Notes: generated by a model from the sequence alone, not told the origin. Numbered from the stretch's first letter, positions 35,085 to 45,500 are shown. The stretch is 64,000 nt of DNA from Candidatus Lucifugimonas marina (GCA_029593915.1 CP046147.1:3023001-3087000), one strand, 5' to 3'. Program-made: numbers and translations.

Positions 35085-35175
35085 ACATTTCAATTGAGCA
35101 GAGTGTAGGCTATGCGCCCATCGAACGCAGCCTACATAGCCTGATTCAGGCCATTTTTAGATGGAGAGAGCACGA

Positions 35176-35520
35176 ATGTCGAAGTCGATTGCACAGGTTT
35201 TAGACCTGGTAGACGATCCGAAAATCATCGCCGAGTACGAGGAATATCACCGCAACGTTTGGCCCGAAGTTCTCGAAGCTTTGAAGGGAATCGGAATCGA
35301 ACGAATGGAGATTTTCCGAAGTGGAAATCACCTGTTCATGTACTGCACGGTTCCTGACGATTTCGACCCTCGTCGCGACTTCCAGAGCTACACGGCTTCA
35401 AAGCGTGCTGAAGAATGGAATGATCTGATGTCGACGTATCAGCAGAAGGTTCCTCAGGCTGCTGAAGACGACTGGTGGTACCCGATGAGTCTGGCGTTTG
35501 ATTCAGAGTGGTTTGAGTAG
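35176..35520 (+). CDS. L-rhamnose mutarotase-like protein (DUF718)
   Basis: About 114 residues. EYEEYHRNVWPEVLEAL carries the family His and Trp, and GIERMEIFRSGNHLFMYCTVPDDF the central strands; the C-terminus WWYPMSLAFDSEWFE departs from RhaM. I prefer the start at 35176 (GGAGAG upstream) over 35161. It probably acts on a related sugar such as fucose. It is divergent from rhaM and not obviously in an operon. Confidence 0.87.
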   Translation: MSKSIAQVLDLVDDPKIIAEYEEYHRNVWPEVLEALKGIGIERMEIFRSGNHLFMYCTVPDDFDPRRDFQSYTASKRAEEWNDLMSTYQQKVPQAAEDDWWYPMSLAFDSEWFE

Positions 35521-35548
35521 ATTTACTGAGCTGAACAGGGCACACCGC

Positions 35549-35778
35549 ACACCGTCATCCCGCCCGGGAGCGGAGGGATCTGGGATCGGTGCGTTGGGTT
35601 GATAGTCGAAGTGAATTGTTCAGTGGCGAAGGAGAGTCGGCTTAATCGAGTGACCGGATTCCTCCGCTGCGCTGTCGCTTCGGTCGGAATGACGGGGGGG
35701 GGTGTGATTGTGGGCGCAGGTGTTGGATGGGTGAGGTTGCGCAGATAGATCCTGAAAATGAATTCAGGATGACATTGG
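35549..35778. repeat. repeat cluster: inverted family E pair plus family C copy
   Basis: 35549-35583 (CGTCATCCCGCCCGGGAGCG) and about 35655-35700 (CCTCCGCTG ... GGTCGGAATGACGG) face each other. 35748-35778 is a family C copy identical over 30 bases to 28991-29020. No gene in the 293-base gap. Confidence 0.75.
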
Positions 35779-35813
35779 CGGGCGTTGGCTGATTCGGATG
35801 ATTTGGGAGAATC

Positions 35814-36242
35814 GTGAAAGCAATTGACCGGGTGTGGTTTTGGGCAGTTCTAGCCATCGCATGGATGGGCTTGATTTACGCGCTTTCAGATAGGTCCGGT
35901 GGCAGCTACGAAAGTGCATCAGAGGCAACTTCCTGGCTGCCGTTTGCGACGACGGTTGCTCATATCGGGCTCTACTTCATTTTGAGTGTGTTCGTTCTGC
36001 GTACTTTCGTATTGATGCGACCGGTATCGAAGGGGCTCATCGCTTAATCGACCATATTCGTCGCACCCGTTTACGGAATTCTCGATGAACTTCACCAATC
36101 GAACGTTGAAGGGCGCACAAGTGAGGTCATTGACGTAGTTGCGGATGTTTTCGGAGCAGTGCTTGTAGTGGTATTTTGGTTCCTAATACGCACATATCGA
36201 TCAGGGTCGGGTTCAGATTCCGATTCTGGATCGAACGAGTAG
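35814..36242 (+). pseudogene. VanZ-family membrane protein with in-frame TAA at 36045-36047
   Basis: A 142-codon frame with one stop at codon 78. Before it come WAVLAIAWMGLIYALSDRSG and VAHIGLYFILSVFVL; after it, PVYGILDELHQSNVEGR and VIDVVADVFGAVLVVVFWF. Together these give the four-helix VanZ-like pattern with the family motif YGILDELHQ and D-x-x-A-D. Either half alone is incomplete. GTG/ATG starts are ambiguous; the GTG at 35814 fits. The stop may be a recent mutation or sequence error, since the flanking frame is intact. Confidence 0.72.
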
Positions 36243-36261
36243 TCGGGTAAGCAGTAAATAA

Positions 36262-36594
36262 ATGCCGATCAAGGAAGCAGAAGATCTCTGGCCTACGGGT
36301 CCTGAAGTTCTAGCAACTCTCGAAGAAGCCGTTCAGATGGCTGAAGAGATTGCCGCGCCTCCTGCCGAACGATGGGTCGCACGGACTATCAGCGACAAGC
36401 TAATCCCGAGTCTCTACAACGCACGAACCTATCTCGAAGTTGGCCAGCTGCAATCGCCGGAAATACGGTTGGGCATTTTGAACGCTCGACTCGAAGCTGG
36501 TGAGTTGGCGAATACCGACCCTCGATACGCGCCGCTTTACTCGAAGATTCGCGTTCTGGCAGAAGAAGCCGAGATCGCAACGAAAATGAGCTAG
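36262..36594 (+). CDS. conserved hypothetical protein
   Basis: A 110-residue, Glu/Ala-rich, mostly helical soluble protein (EDLWPTGPEVLATLEEAV ... IRVLAEEAEIATKMS). No domain recognised. It lies between VanZ and ybeY on the same strand with coding-like composition. Confidence 0.6.
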   Translation: MPIKEAEDLWPTGPEVLATLEEAVQMAEEIAAPPAERWVARTISDKLIPSLYNARTYLEVGQLQSPEIRLGILNARLEAGELANTDPRYAPLYSKIRVLAEEAEIATKMS

Positions 36595-36662
36595 CGATTG
36601 ATCGCCGTTTGGGTGACGTTGACGCTCGAACTACCGATTGAACATGCTAGGATGAGGGCACT

Positions 36663-37184
36663 TTGAAGTCCCCTGCCGACACCGATTCGTTTTTATCTGA
36701 AGATGGCCGTGTTGAGGTCGTTTTTGATCTCGATGATGTAGCCGATTCGAATATTTCATTAGTGATGAATGCAGCCGTTGCCGGTTTGGACTCTGAACAG
36801 TTCGATGGCCCTGATCACATCACGGTTATGATCACCGGAGATGAACGAATCAGAGAGTTAAATCGGGATTTCAAGGGCGAGGATGCGATAACCGATGTGT
36901 TGTCGTTCAACGTCGAACCTGACGAGGATGACTCTGATGACGAATGGCCTGAAACAGGTGATTCCGATGAAGAAGGTTCGAACAGGCTCGGTGACATAGC
37001 GATTTCGCTTCCTCAAGTGGTGAGACAGGCGGCCGAGAACGGAAAATCGGCGGATCGAGAGTTGGCGATGCTGACGATCCACGGAGTTCTTCATCTGCTC
37101 GGGTACGATCATGCCGAGCTAGAAGAAGAAAAGATAATGTTCGGCAAGACTGACGTAGTTTTGGCGAAACTGTTCGGAGAGTAG
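36663..37184 (+). CDS. ybeY: endoribonuclease YbeY
   Basis: A 173-residue zinc endoribonuclease for rRNA maturation and ribosome quality control. The metal site is HGVLHLLGYDH (three His, about 138-148). ERIRELNRDFKGEDAITDVLSFN is the upstream conserved block. An acidic insert of about 25 residues (EDDSDDEWPETGDSDEE) separates it from LGDIAISLP, which is not usual in the family. It starts at TTG with GAGGG upstream. It precedes dnaX by 58 bases. Confidence 0.95.
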   Translation: MKSPADTDSFLSEDGRVEVVFDLDDVADSNISLVMNAAVAGLDSEQFDGPDHITVMITGDERIRELNRDFKGEDAITDVLSFNVEPDEDDSDDEWPETGDSDEEGSNRLGDIAISLPQVVRQAAENGKSADRELAMLTIHGVLHLLGYDHAELEEEKIMFGKTDVVLAKLFGE

Positions 37185-37242
37185 TTTTTTGATCTGGTCA
37201 TGAAGCTAAGATCGAGAACGAACTGGTAAGACTGGTACTGAA

Positions 37243-38892
37243 GTGACGAATAGCCAGGTTTTTTATAGAAAGTGGCGCCCCACTCGTTTCGACGAAGTGG
37301 CGGGGCAGCAACACGTCACACAAACTCTCAAACGTGCAATCACAACCGACCACGTTTCGCACGCATATTTGTTCACGGGTCCACGTGGCGTTGGCAAAAC
37401 TTCCACAGCTCGAATTCTCGCCAAAGCGCTTAATTCAGAAGTCACACTCGACGGCGAGCCGGTAGCCGATTCTGAGGTTTCAAAGGCTATCGATGAAGGT
37501 CGGTACATGGACCTCATCGAGATTGACGGTGCTTCGAACCGTGGAATCAACGACATTCGCGATCTTCGCGACAACGTTCAATTCTTGCCTGCCGATGGAG
37601 CCTACAAGGTCTACATCATCGACGAGGTGCATATGCTCACCTCGGCAGCGTTCAATGCGTTGCTAAAGACTCTCGAAGAGCCGCCACCTCGAATCGTGAT
37701 GATTCTGGCGACAACCGAGGCTTCTGCCCTTCCCGCAACGATCATCAGCCGTTGCCAGCGATTCGACTTCAAACGACTTTCGAACGACGACGTTATCGAA
37801 CGGTTGATCGAAGTTTGCGAAGTGGAAGAGATCGAAGCTGAACCTGCGGTCCTGGAGATGATCGCTCGAACGGCGTGGGGATCGCTTCGTGATGCAGAAA
37901 ATCTTCTTGAGCAACTATATGTTTCATACGGTCAGGCTGGCGAAGACGGGATGCCAGCGGAGATTACCGAAGCGCAGGCACGTGAGCTCCTGGGTCTCGG
38001 TGATACAGCTACGAGCACTGAGCTGGCTACAGCCCTGCTTGGCAAAGACGCTGCAGCAGCCCTGACAGTGATCAACCGCGAGGCGCAACGCGGAGCCGAT
38101 CTTCGAGCATTGCGTTCGGGTGCAGTAGATGCGCTTCGAGTGGCGTTGCTAATGAAGGCGGGTGTTGAGGATTCGATCACCCAGGGTTCCGAGTTCGCCG
38201 AGATGATGTCGTCAGCGGCACGACCTGCCCGACTCAACCAGATTTTGCACATACTCACGGCGTTGGGTCAGGCCGATATGAAGGCCAACTCATCGTCTCC
38301 GCTACCGCTTGAACTGGCAGTTTTAAAGGCAACCACCAAGCCTGTAGCGGCTGCTCCTGCGGCTCCAGCATCATCAGGTGCTGCGCCTTCTCGACCTGCG
38401 GCTGCTCCGCAAGCGCAGCAGGTTGCTGAACCTCCACGTCCTGAAGACGCTCCGCCAGCACCTCGAAAAGATCTCAGCCCTGCCGAGGCAAAGTGGGAGA
38501 AGGTCATGTGGGCAATGCGACGTACGAAGAATCGCAAGTACGTGGTGGGGCCGATTCTTCGAAACGTCGAAGTACCTGAGCCAGCTGGCGGAAAGATTTC
38601 TCTTCGCTTCAAGAGCAATGCACTCAAGAAGAATTTCATGGAAGAGATGGGCGATCAGCGATCACGCGATGCCCTGAAGGCTGCGATTACTGATGCGTAC
38701 GGATCTGAGCTTGAACTTGAAGTTCGCTCGCCGCACGAAGCTGCTGAAGAAGAGGCGAAAGCCAACGGCGGGAACGGTGGCGGAAACGCCCAAAGTACAT
38801 CTATTGCACAAGAGAGTGCGATGGTGCGCGCAGCGATGGCACATGGCGCGACTCTAGTGACTGAAGATACAGCCGACGGTGACGATTCGTAG
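37243..38892 (+). CDS. dnaX: DNA polymerase III subunit gamma/tau
   Basis: A 549-residue clamp-loader ATPase. FYRKWRPTRFDEVAGQ at the start, Walker A GPRGVGKTSTARILAKALN, Walker B region IIDEVHMLTSAAFNALLKTLEEPP, sensor 1 ILATTE. After ALN the usual four-Cys zinc module is missing: the region reads SEVTLDGEPVADSEVSKAI, with no Cys. An Ala/Pro linker (about 365-410) leads to a C-terminal tau-like domain. It starts at GTG. It heads the classical order dnaX, ebfC, recR. Confidence 0.95.
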   Translation: MTNSQVFYRKWRPTRFDEVAGQQHVTQTLKRAITTDHVSHAYLFTGPRGVGKTSTARILAKALNSEVTLDGEPVADSEVSKAIDEGRYMDLIEIDGASNRGINDIRDLRDNVQFLPADGAYKVYIIDEVHMLTSAAFNALLKTLEEPPPRIVMILATTEASALPATIISRCQRFDFKRLSNDDVIERLIEVCEVEEIEAEPAVLEMIARTAWGSLRDAENLLEQLYVSYGQAGEDGMPAEITEAQARELLGLGDTATSTELATALLGKDAAAALTVINREAQRGADLRALRSGAVDALRVALLMKAGVEDSITQGSEFAEMMSSAARPARLNQILHILTALGQADMKANSSSPLPLELAVLKATTKPVAAAPAAPASSGAAPSRPAAAPQAQQVAEPPRPEDAPPAPRKDLSPAEAKWEKVMWAMRRTKNRKYVVGPILRNVEVPEPAGGKISLRFKSNALKKNFMEEMGDQRSRDALKAAITDAYGSELELEVRSPHEAAEEEAKANGGNGGGNAQSTSIAQESAMVRAAMAHGATLVTEDTADGDDS

Positions 38893-39065
38893 CCAGGATG
38901 GCGAACGAATTTTTTCGTGCGCTGGAATCAATGACCGCCTTCTCGATTTCTCGAACCGGCTGGTAACCCCGTATGATTGTCGGATTCAAATTTCTTCGCT
39001 TTGATCTTTGTCGAAATAATCTACGGACGAGAACAAAGCGCTCTGGATAATCAGGACTCAATTCG

Positions 39066-39374
39066 ATGATGAACAAGAACATGCTCAAGCAGGCTCAGCA
39101 GATGCAGGCCCGACTTGCGGCAGTGCAAGAAGAGATCGCCGTTGCACGAACTGAAGCTTCAGTTGGTGGCGGAATGGTTAGCGTTGCGGTTATCGGCGGC
39201 TCGAAGGTCGAATCGATCACTATCGACCCTGAAGTAGTCGACCCAGAAGATGTTGAAATGCTTCAGGACCTGATCCTTGCTGCCGTAAACGAAGCGATGG
39301 ATACCGCTCAGAAGCTTGCTAACGACAAGATGGGCGAAATCACTGGCGGAATGAACATTCCGGGCCTGATGTAG
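39066..39374 (+). CDS. ebfC: YbaB/EbfC nucleoid-associated protein
   Basis: A 102-residue DNA-binding dimer: MLKQAQQMQARLAAVQEEIA helix, then VGGGMVSVAVIGGSKVESITIDPEVVDPEDVEMLQDLILAAVNEAM, the conserved core, and the MGEITGGMNIPGLM tail. It sits between dnaX and recR, its standard place. Confidence 0.95.
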   Translation: MMNKNMLKQAQQMQARLAAVQEEIAVARTEASVGGGMVSVAVIGGSKVESITIDPEVVDPEDVEMLQDLILAAVNEAMDTAQKLANDKMGEITGGMNIPGLM

Positions 39375-39443
39375 TCGGGATTCGATCCAAAGACCCCGAA
39401 ATTTAACGGTTCCGAATTCCTTAGGGACCAACGAAAAGAGCCT

Positions 39444-40088
39444 ATGGCCCCTTCCGAAATTGCACCTTCCGCTGCGCCACCAGTCGCCCGACTGATCGAG
39501 GCGTTTCACAGGTTGCCCGGAATTGGGCCTAAAAGCGCTCAACGGCTCACGTATCACCTGATTCGTATGCCGCAGGAAGAGGCCGAAGAATTTTCTGCGG
39601 CGATTCTCGGAATCAAAGAAAAAGTCGTTCTGTGCAACACGTGTGCGAACATCGCCGAATCGGAAGAATGTGCAATTTGCGGCGATCTTCAACGTGATGG
39701 CACTCGAATCTGCGTGGTCGAAGAACCGCTCGACGTTGTGGCTGTGGAACGGGCGAGAGTTTATTCCGGCAAGTATCACGTGCTTCACGGGGTAATCTCG
39801 CCGGTGAACGGGATTGGTCCGAACGACTTGAAGTTGCGCGAACTTCTAGAACGGTTACGCGACGGCTCGGTTACCGAGGTGATTGTCGCAACGAATCCAA
39901 ACCTCGAGGGCGAGGCGACTGCGATGTACATTCAGCAGTTGATTGGTCCGCTGGGTGTGAAGGTGACTCGTCTTGCTCGCGGATTACCGAGTGGCTCGGA
40001 TATCGAATATGCCGACGATTCGACGCTTGCTCACGCTCTCGAAAGTCGTGCAGAAATTCCACAGCGCCAATCTGACTCTCCTGAGTAG
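39444..40088 (+). CDS. recR: recombination protein RecR
   Basis: A 214-residue RecFOR-pathway protein. RLPGIGPKSAQRLTYHL is the helix-hairpin-helix, CNTCANIAESEECAICGD the four-Cys zinc finger (about 66-83), and VVEEPLDVVAVERARVYSGKYHVLHGVISP the Toprim domain. Works with RecO, encoded 1.4 kb downstream. Confidence 0.96.
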   Translation: MAPSEIAPSAAPPVARLIEAFHRLPGIGPKSAQRLTYHLIRMPQEEAEEFSAAILGIKEKVVLCNTCANIAESEECAICGDLQRDGTRICVVEEPLDVVAVERARVYSGKYHVLHGVISPVNGIGPNDLKLRELLERLRDGSVTEVIVATNPNLEGEATAMYIQQLIGPLGVKVTRLARGLPSGSDIEYADDSTLAHALESRAEIPQRQSDSPE

Positions 40089-40107
40089 GTTTTTCAGCGG
40101 GTAGACG

Positions 40108-40275
40108 CTACACGGTAACGAAACTGGTTTTTCTCAGTTCGGGATTGCCCGTGGCTACACGGTATCGAGGGCGTTTTCGCCGGTGTACAAGTTGCCTACA
40201 CGGAAACGGGATACCACTTACCGTGTAGGTTTTCGCAAGCCAATGACAAAGCAGGGACTGGCGTTTACTGTGTAG
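40108..40275. repeat. five-copy CTACACGGTA motif cluster
   Basis: Copies at 40108-40117 (+), 40155-40164 (+), 40196-40205 (+, CTACACGGAA), 40219-40228 (-) and 40266-40275 (-, one mismatch). The two same-orientation steps at each end are both 47 bases, and the pattern is nearly symmetric. It fills the gap between recR and the lipoprotein gene. Confidence 0.6.
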
Positions 40276-40338
40276 GCGAAAGTTGAACGTGATCGGGCTG
40301 GCCAAAACTGTATCAGCGCGGTCGACGTACCGAGATTC

Positions 40339-41454
40339 ATGGCCTTCGATCACAACACTCGTATTCGATCACTAAGCGCTCTGCTGCTGATTTCGGTCGT
40401 AGCTGCCCTAATCAGCGCCTGCGGATCGGAGCCGTTGCCAGCAGCTGGTCGGCCCGACTTTCCACAGCCAACGTTCTTGCCGGTCGAGGTGACTCCAGCC
40501 CCAATATCGCCTACCGCGACTCCCTGGCCCAACTTGGTCGATGGCGATATTAGGGTTTTACCTGAAGGACTCGATCCAGAGTTCTACTCGCGTGCTGAAT
40601 CAGATGAAGTTGTCGCGCTTTGGACTGAGTTCCTAACCGGCACAACCACCAGCGTCACATCTGGCAGGTTTTACTTCCGCAATCGACGGGGATTTGAAGG
40701 CGACATCCACTTCTGTCCTGGCGGTACTGGCTATCTCGAAGGCGATCCAGAGGGTGCTCTCAAGTGGGAAGTTAATCCTTCGGCTGGCTACTGGTATGAG
40801 GTGACGATTACCCACGAGATTCCCTTCACGGGTCGTGATGTTACTTTCGCAATCGGTGTGAACGACGGTAAGCCTGCTCGATCGGGTAGCAGTGATGCGA
40901 TGGAGTTCAGGGCGAGTGAGCGTTGCGCTCTGGCGGAAGCTGGAATTCAGTACGCATACACCGCTGAAGAGAGAAAATTGGCTGAAAAAGCGGAGATTGT
41001 TGCAGTTCAAATCGACGAAATTACGTGGATTGATGGAGCTAAGGAGTTCCCTTCCGAGATAACTGTCGCCGGATCAACGGAGACCAACAATGTTCTCGGA
41101 GTTGACTACTGGCGTGCATATCTGTCGGGAGCGGTTCTCGATGCGGTTGCCTACAACTATGCCCAGTACGCGGTTAGTGAGGCTTTTTCAGGATCGCTTC
41201 ATCTCTGTGATGAACGAGTAGCAGTGCTCGATGGCGAGCCTTCGGGAATCGGAGAATGGGCTATTCAATCTACGGGATCGAATCCTTACGACGCCAAGAT
41301 TGTTTTCACACTTCCAGGCGATCCGACATTCAGGACAATCGTGATTAGCGTACGCGTTGATGAACCTGTTCGTATGGGCAGAATTCCGGAAACAGGGCTG
41401 ATAGGTGCAACTCCGCTGGAGATTTCCGAATCGGATAAGTGCGGTGTTTCGTAG
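40339..41454 (+). CDS. lipoprotein with two related domains
   Basis: A 371-residue exported lipoprotein with lipobox Leu-Ile-Ser-Ala-Cys and a short Pro/Thr linker (about 40-75). Two regions resemble each other. The first (about 75-195) has SGRFYFRNRRGFEGDIHFCPGGTGY, a Lys-Trp-Glu-Val strand and a final SERC. The second (about 250-370) has EAFSGSLHLCDERVAVLDGEP, GEWAIQ and SDKC. Each holds a Cys after the HL/HF strand and one at its end, suggesting one disulfide per domain. Function unknown. Confidence 0.75.
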   Translation: MAFDHNTRIRSLSALLLISVVAALISACGSEPLPAAGRPDFPQPTFLPVEVTPAPISPTATPWPNLVDGDIRVLPEGLDPEFYSRAESDEVVALWTEFLTGTTTSVTSGRFYFRNRRGFEGDIHFCPGGTGYLEGDPEGALKWEVNPSAGYWYEVTITHEIPFTGRDVTFAIGVNDGKPARSGSSDAMEFRASERCALAEAGIQYAYTAEERKLAEKAEIVAVQIDEITWIDGAKEFPSEITVAGSTETNNVLGVDYWRAYLSGAVLDAVAYNYAQYAVSEAFSGSLHLCDERVAVLDGEPSGIGEWAIQSTGSNPYDAKIVFTLPGDPTFRTIVISVRVDEPVRMGRIPETGLIGATPLEISESDKCGVS

Positions 41455-41529
41455 CTCGGCCCGCAACAGTTCAGCTAGCCCGACTAAACGGATAGGTCAA
41501 TCCCATTCGACAGCTATGATTAGCGAACG

Positions 41530-42351
41530 ATGACTTCTAAACGGCGGCCGGTTACATATACGACTGATGGCGTGGTTGTTCGCACGAGCAATTTGGGCGA
41601 GGCCGACCGGATTATTACGCTGATAACGCCGGTTCACGGGATAGTTCGCGGAGTAGCCAAAGCAGCTCGCAAGCCGGGTTCGAAGGTTGGCGGTCATCTC
41701 GATTTATTGAAGCATGTGAGCGTTTCCGTTCGAGAAACCAGAACTCTTCACGGGTTAAGCCAAGCTTCGACACTAAATGGTTTTCGTGGCCTGAGAGACG
41801 ATCTGGACCGGTTTTCGCGGGCTTCGTACATATCTGAGATGTCGGAGCGGTTTTCAGTTGAAAACGGTGCGAACCAGCCATTATTCAGGTTGCTGCTCGA
41901 CACACTGGAATCGCTCGAAGTAACCACAAATCCCGAGATGATTATTCATTTCTTCGAGATGAGACTTTTGCAGCTGAGTGGATTTTCACCGGAGCTTTCG
42001 CGCTGTGTGGAAACGGGTGTAGATCTCGAACCCGCGAATCACCTTTACTCGGCTGATCGCGGTGGTCTGGTTAACAGCGATGCACGACCCGTTGGCGAAA
42101 GTGCGCTACTGCCAGCAAGCTTGAACACGATCAAGTTACTAAGGTTCCTTTCGAGGACTGATATTGCTCAGGCTGGAGTCATGAAGGCCGGAGAGGACGA
42201 AAACCGGCAGCTTTCGCGAATTCTTCGAGCGCAGATTCATCACGTTCTTGATCGTGGGTTGCGTTCGGAGGCGTTTATGGATGAAGTACGAACTCGACCT
42301 TCGCACAACGACGAGCCCAAGGCATCGAGTGGGTCGAGTTCGGGCAACTAA
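41530..42351 (+). CDS. recO: DNA repair protein RecO
   Basis: A 273-residue protein: an N-terminal OB fold (TTDGVVVRTSNLGEADRIITLITP, GIVRGVAKAARKPGSKVGG, LDLLKHVSVSV) and a helical C-terminal domain (FFEMRLLQLSGFSPELSRCV). The zinc-binding Cys cluster of many RecO proteins is reduced here to one clear Cys. It loads RecA with RecR. The Ser/Gly tail of about 20 residues is extra. Confidence 0.93.
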   Translation: MTSKRRPVTYTTDGVVVRTSNLGEADRIITLITPVHGIVRGVAKAARKPGSKVGGHLDLLKHVSVSVRETRTLHGLSQASTLNGFRGLRDDLDRFSRASYISEMSERFSVENGANQPLFRLLLDTLESLEVTTNPEMIIHFFEMRLLQLSGFSPELSRCVETGVDLEPANHLYSADRGGLVNSDARPVGESALLPASLNTIKLLRFLSRTDIAQAGVMKAGEDENRQLSRILRAQIHHVLDRGLRSEAFMDEVRTRPSHNDEPKASSGSSSGN

Positions 42352-42520
42352 CCCGGCGACCTACAGAAAGAGTGACACAGTCGCCTTAGAACTTGCGCCA
42401 GATTGTTACACTCGGTTGAACTGATTCCTAACTCGCGTTTTTTACATTCATAGCAAGCTAGTAATTTGCTCGATTGCCGATTTCTAACTTGCCTTGCATT
42501 ACCTGCCTGATTTTTAAAAC

Positions 42521-45500
42521 ATGCCCGACTCCGATATCGTCATTCGCGGTGCCCGCGAACACAACCTAAAGAACTTTGACATCAGCATCCCGCGTGACAC
42601 TCTCACGGTGATCACCGGTGTATCGGGTTCGGGTAAAAGCAGCCTTGCATTCGACACTATTTTCGCCGAAGGGCAACGTCGATACGTCGAGTCGCTGTCA
42701 GCTTACGCTCGTCAGTTTCTTGGACGAATGGAAAAGCCGGATGTCGATCACATCGAGGGACTTAGCCCGTCGATTTCGATTGACCAGAAGGGTGTTTCTC
42801 GAAACCCTCGTTCGACCGTGGGTACTGTCACCGAAATTTACGACTACTTGCGATTACTGTTCTCACGCGCAGGTCGACCTCACTGTCACAACTGTGGACG
42901 ACCCGTTCAGCGCCAGACGGTTCAGCAGATAGTCGACTCGATTCTGAGCTGGGAAGAAGGCACTCGCCTACAGGTTCTTGCTCCGATGGTTACCCACATG
43001 AAGGGTGAGCACACTCAGGTTTTCGAGACTGCTCGAAGAGATGGATTTGTTCGAGTGCGGGTCGATGGCGAAACAAGAGATCTGTCGGAAGAGATAAAAC
43101 TCGCAAAAACTAAGTGGCACGATATCGAAGTTGTTGTCGACCGAATCATTGTTCGTGAAGACACTGATCGTGGTCGACTCACAGAATCGGTTGAAGCCGC
43201 GCTACGACTCACCGGCGGCAACTTGATCGCCTCGAAGCTGGGTCGTGATGGCGATGACGACGAAGATGTCGTCTACTCTGAGCATTTCGCCTGCGTCCAC
43301 TGCGATCTATCGATTGCCGAATTAGAACCACGCAACTTCTCGTTCAACACCCCGTTCGGTGCCTGCCCAACATGTACGGGTCTTGGCTACAAGCTTGAAG
43401 TCGACCCTGATCTGGTGATTCAGGACAAATCGCTTAGTCTGAACGACGGCGCAATTACGCCGTGGGCACGATCTGGATCAAATTCGCCGTGGTACCACTC
43501 GACACTTGAATCACTGTCTCAACACTTTGGATTCTCGATGGATACACCCGTTCGTGAGATGGACCTCGATCATCTTTCGGTCATTTTGTATGGAACGGCT
43601 GGTAAAAAACTCGAAGTTTCACACCAGACCCAAAAAGGGCGTGTGTACAACTGGAACACGGCGTTCGACGGTGTGATCCCGAACATGGAGCGACGCCACG
43701 TAGACACTGAATCGGACTCGGTTCGCGAAGATATTGCACGCTACATGACTCAGCGTGCGTGTGCTTCGTGTGGTGGTGCCCGTTTGAAGCCTGAGGTTTT
43801 GGCAGTAACCGTTCTTGGGATGAACGTGATGGAAGTCACGGGGCAGTCGGTCGAAAACGCACTCAGATGGGTTGAGGCGTGTCGCACAGGTGTTTGGCCG
43901 GGCGAGGGTGAGCACAGTGGCGATGCTGTTGATCCGCTCAGCAATAGAGAGCAATCGATTGCAACTCAGATTTTGAAAGAAGTGGAAGCCAGGCTCGGCT
44001 TCCTCTCGAGAGTTGGACTCGACTATCTGACGCTTAACCGTGCTGCCGCAACGCTTTCCGGTGGTGAAGGGCAGCGAATACGATTGGCAACTCAGATCGG
44101 ATCGGGTCTTATGGGCGTACTGTACGTCTGTGACGAGCCTTCTGTGGGTCTTCACCCTGCCGACAATGATCGTCTGATCGGAACTCTGCAAAACCTTCGT
44201 GACGTCGGAAACACCGTTCTCATCGTTGAACACGATGAAGCAGTGATGCGTGCAGCCGATCACATCGTCGACATGGGGCCGGGCGCAGGTCAATTCGGCG
44301 GAAATGTCGTTGTGGAAGGTCCGATTGGCGAAGTGCTTGAGAGCGAAAAGTCGCTCACTGGCGCTTATCTAAGCGGTCGAATGTCGATTCCGGTGCCGAA
44401 GAAGCGACGTAAAGGCAATGGAAACGAAATCGCCGTTATCGGCGCACGTGCGAACAACCTCAAGAACGTTTCAGTTGCCATTCCACTCGGAACGCTTACG
44501 TGTGTCACGGGAGTTTCTGGCTCAGGTAAAAGCACGCTGGTGAATGAAATTCTGTCGAAGAAGCTTTCGCAGCATTTTTACCGTTCGAAAGACCGACCCG
44601 GTGAGCACGATGACGTGACCGGGTTGGAACATGTCGACAAAGTGATCAATATCGATCAGTCGCCTATCGGTCGAACACCCCGTTCGAATCCTGCAACTTA
44701 CACCGGTGTATTCACGAACATTCGAGATATTTTCGCTTCGATGCCAGAAGCAAAAGCACGCGGCTACAAGGCTGGAAGATTCTCGTTCAATGTAAAGGGT
44801 GGTCGTTGCGAAGCTTGCAGCGGAGCCGGATACGTTCAGATCGAGATGCAGTTCCTGCCCGACGTAACCGTACCGTGTGAAATTTGTCTTGGTGCTCGCT
44901 ACAACCGAGAAGCGCTAGAGATCAAGTTCAAGGGTAAATCGATTGCAGAAGTGCTCGACATGACTGTTTCTGAAGCCGCAGAGGTATTCGAAAACATTCC
45001 TTCGATCGCTAACAAGATGAAGACTTTGACCGATGTGGGTCTTGGCTACGTCCATCTGGGTCAGCCTGCAACGACTCTTTCGGGCGGTGAGGCGCAGCGA
45101 ATCAAACTGGCATCGGAACTTTCAAAACGTTCAACGGGTAAGACCGTATACATTCTCGATGAGCCAACAACGGGTCTTTCGTTCGACGATGCGGCGAAGC
45201 TGATGATCGTGCTGCACCGACTAGTCGATGCTGGAAACTCGATCATTCTCATCGAGCACCACCTTGATTTGATCAAGAATGCAGATTGGATTCTCGATCT
45301 GGGGCCTCAGGCCGGTGAACGAGGCGGAGAGCTTGTTGCAGTAGGAACACCTGAGTTCGTCGCAACGGTGAAGAAATCGTCTACGGGGCAGTACCTCGCC
45401 GAAATGGACGGTATCAAACCGAACACCAAAGCTGCTGGTACTACTAAAGCTCGAAAATTCAAGGCAGCTACGAACGGGTCGACTGCCGACGACATCACGT

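Noticed and set aside
40108..40275. CRISPR array or integron attachment site
   Set aside because: The motif is only 10 bases, copies lie on both strands, and there is no regular repeat-spacer unit or integrase.
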